NCBI RefSeq assembly: GCF_036324505.1
Contig: NC_086354.1
Coordinates: 7,713,795-7,777,794 of the forward strand
Reading direction: 5' to 3'
Source: Eleginops maclovinus
Lineage: Eukaryota; Chordata; Actinopteri; Perciformes; Eleginopidae
DNA length: 64,000 nucleotides
The notes beneath the pieces are model-generated. The model searched no databases and had not been told where the DNA came from. It was given only the letters and a program-made list of their open reading frames with translations. Made by a program: the position numbers and the translations under genes. The stretch's first letter is position 1. Every line of letters starts with the position of its first letter. Shown here one piece after another: positions 1 to 16,305 of the stretch.

Positions 1-900
1 GAAACACTAAATGTAAATCATACCACCAATGAAAACAATATCATCAAGGTTTACATAACGGTCTACAATCGTTTTCATTATATAGGACACAACATATAAA
101 AAGCAGCGGTGAAAAGTATATTATCTTATTCAGTTGCTTTTTAACCTCTGGGATTAATTTACACTAGTTTATAATCCACTACTGTTTTCTTTTCCTCTTT
201 GTCTTGTCTATCCTCATCACCTGACTGCAGCCTCCCGACCACTGTTGCCACAGACACACACACACAGTCCACATTCCACTGATCTGCAAGAATACACTGC
301 TCACCCGTAGAGGAGCCTACCTTGTTTCCAGGGCAACACGCACAAGACAATAGACTTTACCTTACCCCCTCCCAAATAAAAAGCAGCCACATCCATACAC
401 TCTCCCATCCCTGCCCCTTTCTCATTCTTCCCTCCTCCATTCAAGCTGTCTATCTTTCATCTCCTTCAAAGCCCTACCCCCAGTGGTTCAGTGGGGTGCA
501 AAGGGTTAGGCTCTGCGTAGGTACTGGACACTGTACTGGGTGCCTGATTGGCTGGCAGACTTGACCTTTAACACAGGTCACATTCCTGATTTGGTTTAGG
601 GCCAGGCAGAGGAAGAAAGGTGACTCGAAAGAAAACAAACACCAAAAACAGACATGATGGCTCACAGACCATCAACAAGCTAACTTGGCCGAAAAAAAGC
701 ACGAGAGACTAATGGTAAAGCACTCACACACAGAATACCCGTCAATGCACAACAAACAGACACAATAGAAAGAACACTTTGTATGCAGAGGGTTGTTCAT
801 GCACACGCTAACACACACAGAGATACTGCTGTTGGCTTGAATCTACAATTTTATGACACACTGTGGGCCCTCCTCCTGTAACAGGAGTTAACAGACACAA

Positions 901-946
<46 letters not shown>

Positions 947-1649
947 CTTCATGAGTATGTTCATGCTTCAATGCCCAGCAACAAAGCTGAAAGGGGACAA
1001 TAGGGTCTAACGCTATCGCAGTTAAGAGCACCTTATACAGTGCCTCACAAAGTTTCCTTTAAGTTGACCTTCTCATCTTTTTGCTTCAACCACAGTATCT
1101 TGCTTCTAGTAACATTCACATTCACTACACATTCTTAAAGTATTTCTCTGGGGATTTACTGTATATCCCCCTATTCTGAGTGGTCTGCGTCTTTGAACCA
1201 GTAGCAGTGATGAGGACTGAAGACATTTGTATTTAGTAGGGAAAAGAAAGCAGCTAATGGCAGCAACCACTGAGAATGAATTAAAGACTGTCTGTAGGCC
1301 AATTCTTCCAACAAGGCTTCTTTTTCTTAGCGTTCATGTATGACAAAATGTTAATTAAATGGATGTAAATGTTCAATATTTCTGGAAAAAACCTTTAGAA
1401 ATGGAGATAAAATAACTACCTTCTAATCAGTAACGTGCTTTTGAAAAGTCTGACAGATTAAATTTAAATTTTTAAGAGTTTTACTAAAAGTTACATTTTT
1501 AGTTTAATGTATGCATTACATCAGATAAACTATCCCAATGAAAAATCAACTGGAACAATCTCTGCATGTTGAGGCAAAGTCAATTATTTGAAGTGAAACC
1601 AATCCCACTGAATAATGAGTAATCTATTGATATATAGTCTATTTCTCAC
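1..1649. other. Non-coding: intron of the SALL-like gene
   Basis: This would be the intron following the MSRRKQ exon on the minus strand. I see no convincing exon. It holds a CA dinucleotide tract (about 903-944) and otherwise AT-rich unique sequence. Confidence 0.5.
903..944. repeat. (CA)n microsatellite
   Basis: This is an uninterrupted alternating AC tract of about 42 bases. Confidence 0.95.
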
Positions 1650-1729
1650 CATGCTCAAGTATCCGACAGGCACCGAGGGTCAGGTTCATAAGCTGCTGAG
1701 GTCGTTTCTGTTTCCGACGGGACATGCTT
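1650..1729 (-). CDS. First coding exon of a SALL-family-like zinc-finger repressor gene (partial; rest lies left of the window)
   Basis: On the minus strand an exon opens after a good acceptor (pyrimidine-rich, ending CTGCAG), begins AAGC and then ATG (first base at 1725), and ends at a GTGAGA donor. It encodes 25 codons plus one base, starting MSRRKQKRPQQL. Known biology: N-terminal MSRRKQxxPQ is the NuRD co-repressor-recruiting motif shared by SALL1-4, BCL11A/B and FOG proteins. In SALL genes this peptide is carried on a short first coding exon that splices in phase 1 to a very large zinc-finger exon, as here. Inference: because cerebellin, CHD8 and TOX4 follow on the right, SALL2 is the most likely identity. 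The zinc-finger exon is not in the window, so BCL11- or FOG-type genes cannot be excluded. Confidence 0.62.
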
Positions 1730-2031
1730 CTGCAGGATGGGACCGACGCAGGGGCGCATTGGCCAACACACAACTTTTATTCTTTCTCCCTGTGCACTGA
1801 AAAAAGTAAGTATCTAAATTACTTAGAGGGAAAAAATAGAGGAAAAACTAAAGTTTCTCCAAAAATGTGACAATGGACCCTCCAGATTGATTAATCTCAA
1901 TAAAGCTTGTCCATGTTGGTGGCATTGTGGTGCAGAGAAAGAAAAACTGAACTAAAGTGCCAAAGACGCATGTGTGACAGTTTCTCTCAACAAGTCTTCC
2001 TTTTCTCAAAACTCACCGTTGGCCCTCCTTA

Positions 2032-2075
2032 CACACACACACACACACGCACACACACGCACACACACACACACA
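2032..2075. repeat. Imperfect (CA)n microsatellite
   Basis: This is an ACACAC tract with occasional CG interruptions. Short track ORFs rich in Thr-His come only from this repeat. Confidence 0.95.
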
Positions 2076-2663
2076 GCCCACTTGTTCATCAACTACTTTG
2101 CATTCAAATGGCGAGTGAACACCCCTTCTTTTGAGGAGCCAAGAGTCCACTGCCTTGCTTTGGTAAACCCACATACATAAAGACCCTTTCCTGAGCTTCC
2201 AATTATTGATATGATCCTCTAACATCTGGTTTTCCTGTGTTCAACAGAAGGAAACGGGTAGGATTAGGACACTTTGGTTAAATTAATTCTGCTTTTTACT
2301 TCTTTTTTTTTTACATTATACCAAATGTATTTAATCAGAGGCCACACATGCCCATATTCTAGTCTATTCAAGCTGTGTGATATGTGAGGTGTTAGTGCTC
2401 CGGTCGCCTCTAAAACAGGCTGCTGTGTGAGCTCAGTAAACAGGGTGGCTGAAATGAGGTGGAATTTGCAACAATGGCGTAGAGGGAGCACAGCTGAGTG
2501 AACATCACCCTCTTAGAGCCTCTCCAACACATAAGGCCACTGACTGGAGGCACAATGCTCCCTTTTCACCCTCATCCCGACCGCTTACCACGTGGAGAGG
2601 TAGTGAAAGAAAGACACAAGCAGAGAGTGAGGAGGAAAATAATTTTTCACCCGTGCCCTGTGA

Positions 2664-2740
2664 CACCCCCCCCCCCCCCCCCACCCAGACACACACACAA
2701 CCCACCCCCCCACCAAACACCACCCACCCCAGCCTCTCCT
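2664..2740. repeat. Poly-C tract and C-rich low-complexity DNA
   Basis: A run of about 17 C residues is followed by ACACAC and CCACC-rich sequence. No gene is evident between 1730 and 3456 apart from these repeats. That stretch is presumed intron 1 of the SALL-like gene. Confidence 0.9.
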
Positions 2741-3456
2741 CTGTCTCTCTGAGGCTTGGACAGAATAATAAAAAGCATCTAAGGTTTGACATATAGTTCA
2801 AATGTTATAGTTCCTCAATCGATTACAGTCCAATCGAGTAATCATTTGTGTCAAAATGATTCAAAATTTTAAAAAAGGTCTTCCATTGTTGCACAGTTTA
2901 AGTGCGAGTAATTTATAAAAAGGATACATTTGACTTCCGCACTTCTGTTTGAATCTGTAGTGAGCATATGGAGACTTTTTTCTATGTAAATCGAGCAGTG
3001 ATTTCCGTGCAATATAAAATGATTAAAAGGAAAATAATTAGCCTATAAACATGCTCGTCATTGTGTAATCGATACTAATTTGTCAAAGAGAAAGAAGTGA
3101 TAACTCCAATAGTTGTTATCAAACAGTAAAAAGACAGTATCTCGTTGCTTTTTTTAAACCAGAACTCTATTGTGCCAACAACGCATTCGTATTTTTCGTG
3201 CCATCTTGCCAATACGACGGTCGGACGTGTTTTTTAAACCAATGTTTGGAAACAAGCGAAAATACGCCGGAGAGATGCGCGTCCCCGCTACTGTACGGCG
3301 ACCTGTTGCACGCCAGGCGCGCTCCCACATCATAACAAGTTATGATTCATAAAATATTATGACTTCTCGAAAAAATACAGTCCCGGATGTGCATTTCCCC
3401 CACAGGCCGCTCGTCGCCGACACAACTGCTTTAAATATAACACAAAAACAACTTAC

Positions 3457-3600
3457 CATGTTTGAAACGATGATTTTTGGCAGCGATATTGTGTAATGAC
3501 ACGGGGGGGAAAAGCTCAGGAGCTTAGGTAGGGTAAGATCGGCTCTCGTCTCTCAGCCGGGACACTGGCGCAGCAATTCCCTATTCACTCTCAGGGATGC
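3457..3600 (-). other. Possible 5' untranslated first exon and promoter of the minus-strand SALL-like gene
   Basis: On the minus strand a GTAAGT donor lies immediately after position 3457 (exon side ends ...AAACATG). The DNA from about 3170 to 3620 is richer in CpG than its surroundings, as expected near a promoter. Splicing this exon to the MSRRKQ exon would put its terminal ATG out of frame, so I read it as untranslated. The upstream boundary is a guess and no TATA box is evident. Confidence 0.3.
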
Positions 3601-6136
3601 GCAGTCGGACAGCCGCATTTTTTTTCAATTATTTATCTCCGTCGCAAATGGCGTTTCTTTCTCTTATGACAAAGGGTTATTATGCGTGAATGTATTTACT
3701 CATAGTCCTGTGTCGGGAGGAGAAGCAGGGGCGGTGCGGATAGCTGCGGGCTACTCGCTGCACGGGGAGGATTATTTTCTTGGCTGTGCGTGCTGCTCTT
3801 CCTCTTTTCTTTGTATTTGTCGGGGCCTGCTGCTGTCAGGCCTGTCTGCGCTCTCTGCGGTACTGTCTGTCTGTCTGTCTGTCTGCTTAGCAGGCTAGCT
3901 GTCTGTCTGCCTGTCTCTTATAATTAATGGCCCTCGCTGCCAGACGGTCCTCTGGGAAACAGTGACCACGGTTACCTCCACATTGGCTCTCAGTGTGCAT
4001 GTCACATAGGAGTGCAGGCCCGGGCACACACAGCTGGGCTCAATCAGGCTGACCGGGAGATTGGTACAGGTGTACATGATTGTACCCCCGCCCCACCAGG
4101 TTATCATAACAAATCATATTTCATATTTTTCCACTTTTAATTAAAAAAAAAATCACATTTCGTTTATTTAATGTTGGTTTCCTGGCACTACACGTGTTAT
4201 CCCCATATTTGCATTGAGTTCTCAGTACAGTCTTTACAGAGCTATTTTGGGTCTTTGACTCATAATAAGGAAGCACACTTTGTTTACTGTATCAGCCAAA
4301 ATCATTTTGAGACAACACCTGTCCACTGGAAATATATAGGTTTTATAAAAGCCAATAATAAGTCTGAATCTTGTTTATAGTCCTTCATAGCATTCGATGT
4401 GTCTATAGATATGTCGGTGTGTAAGTCTTTCTATTTGGATCAGCGAGATTATTTTAGATTTAGTGTAGATTTTAAATGTAGTCTGATTTATTCTGAGATT
4501 GGATTGGATTAGATTGGAGTGGGAATGACTGCAGGGCTGATTGACTTCATTCAAATACATTTGATCTTTGATCGTTGAGTTTAGCTTGATAAATCATCTG
4601 TTCAGGACTTCAAGAATGACCTTGACAAATTTAATCTCTGAAGTATCCAGATACAAACATTATATTCTAGTCTTTGCACTTGCATGACAATATATATTCT
4701 TAAATATGGAACAAAATATCCAGATTTATGTCAGGATCAGGTAATTTCTTTTCACATTCCATTGATAACACTATTAAGATGGTTGCATCTCATTGAATGC
4801 AATTCAAACCATAGTCTGAGGAACTAACAACCTTCCCTGATCCCTGTATTTAAAATAGAACAGCAGATTTATTTTTGATTACTTTTATATTTACAATCGA
4901 ACGTGTTGCCTGAACTACCTTGTCTCGTGTTTGACAGGTGCTGTAGTCTTACATCAGTAAAGCCACTAGGTGTCTCTCAAAGACAACCTGTTTTACAATA
5001 AAGTTGAGCTGCTCATTTTTAACTAGATAACGTACATATTATTGAGAAATCCTTTCAGCATTATCAAAATGGTTTGCGTTTTCCAGCTGACTCATATTTC
5101 CTACTTTGTGGAATAGGCCCTGATTTAAAAATGCATCTCTGGTTTGTGAAGTAAATCAGATATTCCAGCAGTTAGGCATGTGCTCTGAGAAACAGATGAT
5201 TCATACTCTTCAAACATCAAGTTTTATCCTGTAGAAGAGTAAAGGGCATGACATCATGTTTTATCTACCAAAGGGGGAATCAAGAGGGCATGTTTGATGT
5301 GCTTTTTTGGAACATGAAGGCACCAAGGAGTGCATGCAACGTATTTCAAACACATACAGTATAGACACCAACACTTGTTGTATTAACACAAATAACGCTC
5401 AGTGCATTAAGGCAATATGTTGCACCAGACGCCATATGCTTTTCGTTTTGGTGTAGAGAACAGTCACCAAAGTCAGTGAACTGACACAGTAATGTCAGCA
5501 ACACAACTATATCGGAAAGTTCCAAATTGTACACATTTTAAATTGTGTTGGTTGAGCAGTAGACTTATGCAGGAGTGTTTTTAAGGGCTATGGGACAGAT
5601 GCTGGCCTTGTGTATGTGAAACAAGCGTATTTTAATATTGAAAGTTAAATGGCTTGGTCATGTAAATAGAGTTACATTTTCAGGGAAGTGAAACTAGTGT
5701 TCTTGTGTGTGCAGGTGCAGTTATGGTTGCACAGGCCTCAAATCACAAATCCCAAAAGCATGTAACAGATGGGTCGGCAACCTTATTGACATGTGGCAGC
5801 TTAACTGATGGCAAAACAGTGTACTTAGATAGATATTAGGTTAGGTAGACATTGTCAGTATTTAGATTTGTTTTGCTTTTTTTGCATTGATTGATTGCCA
5901 TTGATGCCTTTTGGGGTTCTCCTTTTCCTGTAGTGTGTTAGATAGGTTTTTGTGCATGTAAATGGTCTTTTAAGGCAAAAATATCCAAGTTTCTCTCCCA
6001 CACACCTCCGGAAATGCCTCCATTGGATTCCTTTGTTACATCCGTGATTGAATTATGAAACACACACTCTTCTATTGACTAGAGCTCCAACTTTACTTCA
6101 CCGTTGCCTAATCATTTTCCCTTCGCCACCTTCCAG
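3601..6136. other. Intergenic spacer between the divergent SALL-like and TRIM genes
   Basis: No exon is supported. It contains a (GTCT)n-like patch at about 3861-3920 and an AT-rich middle. From about 5905 to 6010 it holds a fragment of the teleost repeat family also seen at 39605-39760 (shared phrases such as TAGTGTGTTA and TAAATGGTCT). Confidence 0.5.
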
Positions 6137-6291
6137 GGTCACGTGACCTCTCTGAGTCAGTTCAAACCACTGAAGCAGACACCAAGGGGGGTGGATCTGT
6201 TGGGATTAGCCTCCTTGGTCAACAATACTGACCACACGCAATACTCACCCTCACCGATGGCCACAGTCTACAAACACCAGGGCACCACCAG
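6137..6291 (+). other. Upstream exon of the TRIM gene (5' UTR or N-terminal extension)
   Basis: A strong acceptor (pyrimidine tract then TTCCAG) opens this stretch and a GTAAGA donor closes it. Spliced to the acceptor at 6865 it joins the TRIM exon in phase. The 155 bases plus the 13 bases before the TRIM ATG are open in one frame, so translation could start upstream, for example at the ATG at 6256 (MATVYKHQG). The conventional start at 6879 (MASMEEE, just before the RING) has good context and family precedent. I regard this exon as 5' UTR with an alternative coding possibility. Confidence 0.45.
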
Positions 6292-6878
6292 GTAAGAGAC
6301 ACCATTTAAAAAAATGTTTATTCTCATTAAATTCAGTTCAGATAAGCATATGTGTGTTCGAAGTTAAAGATGCAAAAGAAGAGCACATGCTGAGAGTAAA
6401 TCAGGCCAACAATCTGTCAAGGATGATCTCCTGATCCCCTGTAACTGTGCTTAGTGGAGTTAGCGCTCGTCTCGAGTCAATGTTGCAACCCTTTACCGTC
6501 AATGTGATCACCAGCAAGTCTTCATTTGAAACACCATTATCGCTCACTTACACCCATTAAGATATGAAGTGTTATTTTGGTCCAACCTCCGAACATTTTC
6601 CCAGTAATAGTGGTTAAGTATTCTATTCATAGAGCGCGGTAGGCAAAAGCCCAGGAGACAGGATTACTGTTCAGCATGCACAGTTGGAGTGAAACTTCCC
6701 ACCAGCTCAACAAGAACCGTGCGTTACTATTCACATGCTTAAATGTAACCTGGTTACATTTTCTCAGCACATACAATAACTCACTGCAATCCAAATCAGT
6801 GTGTATCTGGTTTCTTTCTTGTGTACCAACTGTATAGTTACTAGCCTTTTGTGACCCATACACAGTGATCCGCCCACT

Positions 6879-9800
6879 ATGGCGTCCATGGAGGAAGAGC
6901 TGACCTGCTCTGTGTGCCGAGACTGCTTCAGCAAATCCCACCCTCTTCCCTGCGGTCACAGCTTCTGTCCCACCTGCATCCGTGAGGCCTGGAGTGGGCA
7001 GGGCGAGGGCAAAGGTCGCTTTAACTGCCCCCAGTGTCAGGAGGAGCACGGCGAAGTGCTGTGTGACTGCTGTCCGACAGAGGAAGCGGATGAAGGAAAG
7101 CCACAGTTGGCCGTCAAGACCTGCCTGAGGTGTGAGGTGTCACTGTGTGCTCAACACCTCCAACCCCATCTGGAGAGACCGGCGTTTAGCACCCACCTGC
7201 TGGTGGACCCGCTGGGGGACCTCTCCCAGCGAAAGTGCCAGACACACGCAGAGATACTGAGATACTACTGCGCCGATGACAGGGAGTACGTGTGTGGAGA
7301 CTGTCTGCTGGACGGGAGCCATGCTCAGCACAAAGTGAAGGCGCTGAGACAGGTGGAAGAGGATCTGAAGGTCAGCTGGAAGAAAATGTGTTTGTTTTGT
7401 AAAATTTGTCTGTGCACAGTTCATGCGTTTCCTCATATAAGTGTGACTCCCCAGGTTATTCTCCAGACCCTGCTCAGCAAAGCAGAGGAGAAGATGAAAG
7501 ATGGACAGCGAATCCTCAAAGAGCATGAGTGTATTGATTCAACCATGGCTGTGAGTATGAATAGTTTCAAATGCATCAGATATTTGGATTATAACCAATC
7601 ACTGATCTGGCACCAATCTCTCACGACTCATTTCAGGACTCCCTGATTGAGGACATCTCCCAGGTGGAGCGGCTGGGCTCAGACCTTCAGATCCAGGTGA
7701 CCAAGCTGGTGGGCGCTCTGAGGGAGATCACCAAGAGGGAGAGACAGCAGGTTATAGAGCGAGTGCATGAAGACTGCTCCAAAGTGAGAGACGACATGAG
7801 CCAGGCGCTGAGCATCCAGTACTACCTGGCCTCGCTGCTGTCAGAGACCGACCCTTTCCTGCTTATCTGGGTAAGAACTGATGTACAAACATGATTAGTT
7901 GACAGCTAATTCATAAAAATGCATTTATTCTGATGTAATATATTATAAGTAGGGTAGCCACTGTGGATAATGATGATACAGTGTTGTCAGTTATGCAAAT
8001 AACCTAGAAACAAGGAGATGTGTTAAGGAGAATATCTCAACCAAGCTCAATCGGTTGTCCTTTAGCTAACCGTTAGCAATGCTAGTGGCATGGCTCAAAG
8101 GCTCTTTCAAACCATGTCTTTGGTTCTTATCTTTTTAAAACACATATCTTCACAAGGATGGAGAATCTGTAGGGCACAGAACAAGATTTAAGTATCTGAA
8201 GATTTCAGGTACCTATCTGTTTCAGGCAATCAAGATTAAGCTGGTTTGTCTAAATAAACACTACTTGTCTGTGTATCCTATGCTTCCCTATGTGGCATTT
8301 CTTAACTCGCTGGCTGGTGAAGGGATTAACATTGCTGTCAACGTTTCATCGTGACTGAATGGGCATGGTTTCAAATTGGTAAATGAATGGACTGCATGTA
8401 GCGCCTCTCTGGCTTTTGCGACTATTCAACACGCTTTACAACAACACATGTTAGCATTTAAACACATTTATACAGACGCTGATATTGAGTTCAGGGGATT
8501 GAACCACAGCCGCTCTCCACATGTTGCTAAATCATGATTACAGCTCTATTAAATGACATAATGTTTAAATTTAACCCAAACCAGTGGAAAGAGAACAGAC
8601 TGCACAGACACTAAACTAATACAAGAAATAACCAAAACGGTTCTAAATTTGGGGCCCCCTGTTAGACTTGAGCCTATGTTCAAAATGTTGCCGATGTCGT
8701 CACCCCCCACCAATTGTCTGCCTAAGGCGTAAAGATGTTTAGAGCCTTTAAACTGTTCTTACCAAGCAGATTCACCTTTAAAAAAAACGATGAATAGTTT
8801 TTTCTTTTGTAAACGAATCCTTTACTGTCATGTTTTTCTCGGCTGTCCTTGACTCTTTCCTAGGCCTTTCAATCAGACGACACAAAGTAAGTCCAGATAA
8901 AAGCGTGTTATTAGTTGAGTTGTTGAGTGTAAAGGCAGTCTTTGTCTGTTGGAATCACTAAGTGTCTTAGTGTTAGACTATTAAAACCTTTTATCTTTGT
9001 ACATGGTAATCAACAAGATAGTCCCTGTACTGCAGCATGTGTTATCTCTTGTATCCTAGGTTACTAGCAGACCTGGACAGCCCAGTTTATGTCCCTGAGG
9101 CCGTCAGTCTGGACAGGAAACACATCTTGGAGGACATAGAGAGCAAGTACCGAGATTTCATCACCGGCACCCTCCGCTGCCTCAGTGAACTCAAAAGGGA
9201 GCTCTGTGAGTGCAGATGGGTGACACACCCCATTTATTTAAGAGGACAGTTGATTCCAAAATCTTGAATAATATGGTGATACAGTAAAAGAAACTAGATT
9301 CTATAATAAAATTCTAACAACAAGTTCTGTGGATTATCTTGAGTGAACAGGTCATGAGGAAAGAGACATTGCTGTGCTGCTTTTAAAATGTAGTACCTTG
9401 CTGCTCGAGCTTCACATGTGCCTTCTAGTTTCATTATATTCAAGAGAAGGCAGACATCTCTACGGCCCATATCCCAAACATTCTGCAACTCACACCAAAA
9501 TAATCTCAATTGATAAATACTCTGTACATTTTTTTATTTAAAATTGATCTGTGAACGGTCCCTTACCTTTTTTAAACAGGAAATGTTATTCTCATTTTCA
9601 GGTTGATATTTGTATTTTGTGTCTCAACAAGACATTTGATGTGATGCATTTTACCATGGTTTTATAGATTTGAAACAATTCAAATGGTTAAAGAACACAT
9701 ACCGTATTGCGCTCATTTTCAGGTTAAGAAATACTCCCTCTGGAGACAACTTTTGGATTTTAGCTTTTCCAGACCATTTACATGCACACAAACCTATAAA

Positions 9801-11187
9801 ACCAACTACAGGAAAGGGGAAATCCCCAAAAGCTTGAAAAGGCCTCTTGAATATCTTTGGAAAGAGTTGTTATTGCCTTTTTACAAAGAGTTAGATTAGA
9901 CGATTGGTCCTCATATTTAATCGTTCTATATGAATCTACCTCTAATAGACGTTTAGAGTAGCTTAGACTGAAAGCTGCCTCTAACTTTCTCTATGCCTTG
10001 CTTCATATTTTATTCCCCTCTCATGCAGTAACCAGTCCGTTGTCTCTGGACACTAACACGGCCCATCCCCTGTTAAGCATCCCTGATGACCTTCGATCTG
10101 TGACGCGGGTTAGAAACCGCCAACCCCACCCTGCTCACCCTGAACGTTTCGACCACTGGCCGCAGGTCCTCACCGCCCAGACCATTGCCTCTGGGACTCA
10201 CTACTGGGAGCTGGAAGCTGAGGGATTCTGGGACATTGGCGTCTGCTATAGAAGTATTCGACGGAAGGGGAAAGAGGGTAACGCCTTTGGAAACAACAAG
10301 GTACACATACCCCAAGAAAGTTTGTTCAGTTTAGAGCACACTGGTTTATAAAATATAATCTGGAATGGCTTTGAGGTAGAGTAGTTGTTTAGAATTGGAA
10401 GTGATTCACAGCCCACACAATCATAGTGTTAATGTATCCTTGACATATGCAAAATTCTTTTAAGGGTTGCAAAGATCGGAAACCGCTTTATAAATGCAGT
10501 CCATTCACCATTTATAATTACAAAATTCCAATAACAATTTCCCAGGTTGCAATTCCAATTGCTTGTGTTGTCTCACAAACAGTCTTACACCTAAATGTGC
10601 TTTGACAGAAACAACAATCCTAAATCTTTAGTAACACCCATTGAAGATTCAGATTACTTTAGTACCCGCAAAGTTTGCATAAAATTGGAAATGTGTCTTT
10701 GGCTCCGGCACATGAGACCACATTGACCAAACATAGCACATAATGCAGTTTACACACAATCATGCATCTTAAATTCTAAAGGTGACACTGAATAAAACCC
10801 TAACCCTAACCGATTATAAACATTGTTGGTACTTAATTTTCTGACAAAATCCATTGTTTCAGCTGTTCAATCAAAATGACATATTCCTGGATTAAAAGGC
10901 CTTTATTTAATGTCTAGGTATCATGGAGTTTGACGCAGCAGCACGACAGGAAGTTGGCTGCCTGGCACAACCGCAGGAAGACCCGCCTTGTGTACCAAAT
11001 GACCGGCAACCGTGTTGCTGTCACCGTGGACTACGGAGCAGGCACCATCACCTTCTCCGAGGTGGAACCATCCAACAACCTGACCCACCTCCACACTTTC
11101 TCCACCACATTCACTGAACCTGTGTGCTTGGGCTTTGGACTCTACAAAGCTGAGCTCAACAGTCGAATCACCATCCTCAAAGTCTGA
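6879..11187 (+). CDS. TRIM-family E3 ubiquitin ligase with RING, two B-boxes, coiled coil and PRY-SPRY (510 aa)
   Basis: Coding exons: 6879-7370, 7455-7550, 7637-7870, 8864-8886, 9060-9205, 10029-10300 and 10918-11187. All junctions are GT/AG and keep phase. A RING at residues ~9-50 (CSVCRDCF...CGHSFC...CPQC) is followed by a first B-box (CDCCP...CLRCEVSLC) and a second B-box (KCQTHAEILRYYC...CGDC). Exons 2-5 encode a heptad-like coiled coil, including an eight-residue micro-exon. The last two exons encode PRY (starting near the LSLDTNTAHP stretch) and SPRY (WELEAEGFWDIGVCY, then DYGAGTITF and CLGFGLY). Known: this architecture marks cytoplasmic ubiquitin ligases, many in innate immunity, with SPRY selecting the target. 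Total length fits class IV TRIMs. I cannot name the orthologue; teleosts have large lineage-specific TRIM sets. Confidence 0.9.
7871..8863 (+). other. TRIM intron 3, no recognised content
   Basis: This is a 993-base intron between the coiled-coil exon and the micro-exon. I see AT-rich unique sequence and no ORF or recognised element. Confidence 0.6.
9206..10028 (+). repeat. TRIM intron 5 containing fragments of a dispersed teleost repeat
   Basis: Two stretches (about 9585-9610 and 9700-9735) share the phrase CTCATTTTCAGGTT. This resembles the ends of the ATAATAGGnCCCTTTAA family found at 39605-39760. The rest looks unique. It is a decayed fragment, and the boundaries are approximate. Confidence 0.35.
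10301..10917 (+). other. TRIM intron 6, no recognised content
   Basis: This 617-base intron splits PRY from SPRY. It contains a short CCCTAACCCTAACC run near 10797 that is too short to be meaningful telomeric DNA. Confidence 0.6.
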
Positions 11188-15420
<4,233 letters not shown>

Positions 15421-15925
15421 GGAAGGTGGTTGAGGTGTTAGAAAGGTGGTAGAAAGGGAATTGGATAACGCAGTATTGAGAAGGAGGCAGACAAAAAAGA
15501 AAAATAGATGGAAGAAATGGAAGGCTTTAATCTGTAACTCTCGGAAAGATGTGTTTTATGCAAAAACAAGAAGAAGATTGGGTAAATTAAGATAATTCTC
15601 ACTTGAGACCAAAAGAAAAGAAGGATAAGAGGATAAAACATGATTCATTTTGCCCTCCTGTTTCTGTGTATACATATTTGTTTGGTTATAAGAAATACTC
15701 TATTGTGATTAAATTATGAAAAAGTCATGCGAAAAGTGGGCTTCTCTGTTAAAATTATATTTTATTTCAAAAGTGATTGCAACGTTGCTGTGCTCCACAT
15801 GGCATCCTGTCTAGATAACAAATGTGCCCTTTGCTCTGTTGTGTTGATTGACTGATGCTCCTCTATATGCCTGTTAGTCTCCTGCAACATGCTCATTTAT
15901 ATTTCTTTTGAAGAGAAAATATTGA

Positions 15926-15931
15926 AATAAA
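15926..15931 (+). terminator. Poly(A) signal of the cerebellin gene
   Basis: AATAAA lies about 0.5 kb after the cerebellin stop codon. Confidence 0.75.
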
Positions 15932-16122
15932 ATCTTATAATATTGGCTCAGTATGTCGCTTTTTTTTTCTGGACGAAACATTTGTAGACGAACACACAGA
16001 AATAATTGAGTTACTGTAATATTGAATTGTGTGTCAGTATTCCTCCCTCATCTCATGGTACTCTACCCACTGTGTGCCACGGCAGCTGTTTGTAAATATA
16101 GCTCTCACCAGCAGAGTCAGCG

Positions 16123-16305
16123 TTGGCGTGGATGGAGCAGACCCGCATGGGGCAGAGTGTGAGTGTGGAGGATAGCGGATACTCCTCGCAGGGCCGCAGA
16201 CAGATGGAGGCCTTGGCGATCAGGCAGGCTCTTCTCTACAGGGCTGCCATGGATAAAGTGTGGTGGGAGGTCACATTAAGTCACTTACGCTTCCCTGGTT
16301 CATGA
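16123..16305 (+). other. Orphan coding-like segment, possible exon or gene remnant
   Basis: A 60-codon open frame (MAWMEQTRMGQSVSVEDSGY...) is GC-rich at third positions over about 120 bases, unlike the AT-rich DNA around it. It sits between cerebellin and CHD8. An acceptor-like CAGCAG lies just before it, but I found no partner exon and recognise no family. It may be one exon of an unknown gene, a gene remnant, or chance. Confidence 0.3.

Noticed and set aside
1974..2180. Thr-His-rich small ORFs near 2.0 kb
   Set aside because: They are translations of a CA microsatellite.
10797..10811. CCCTAACCCTAACC, resembling telomeric repeats
   Set aside because: Only about two and a half units occur, in an intron. 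This is expected by chance and gives no sign of an interstitial telomere.
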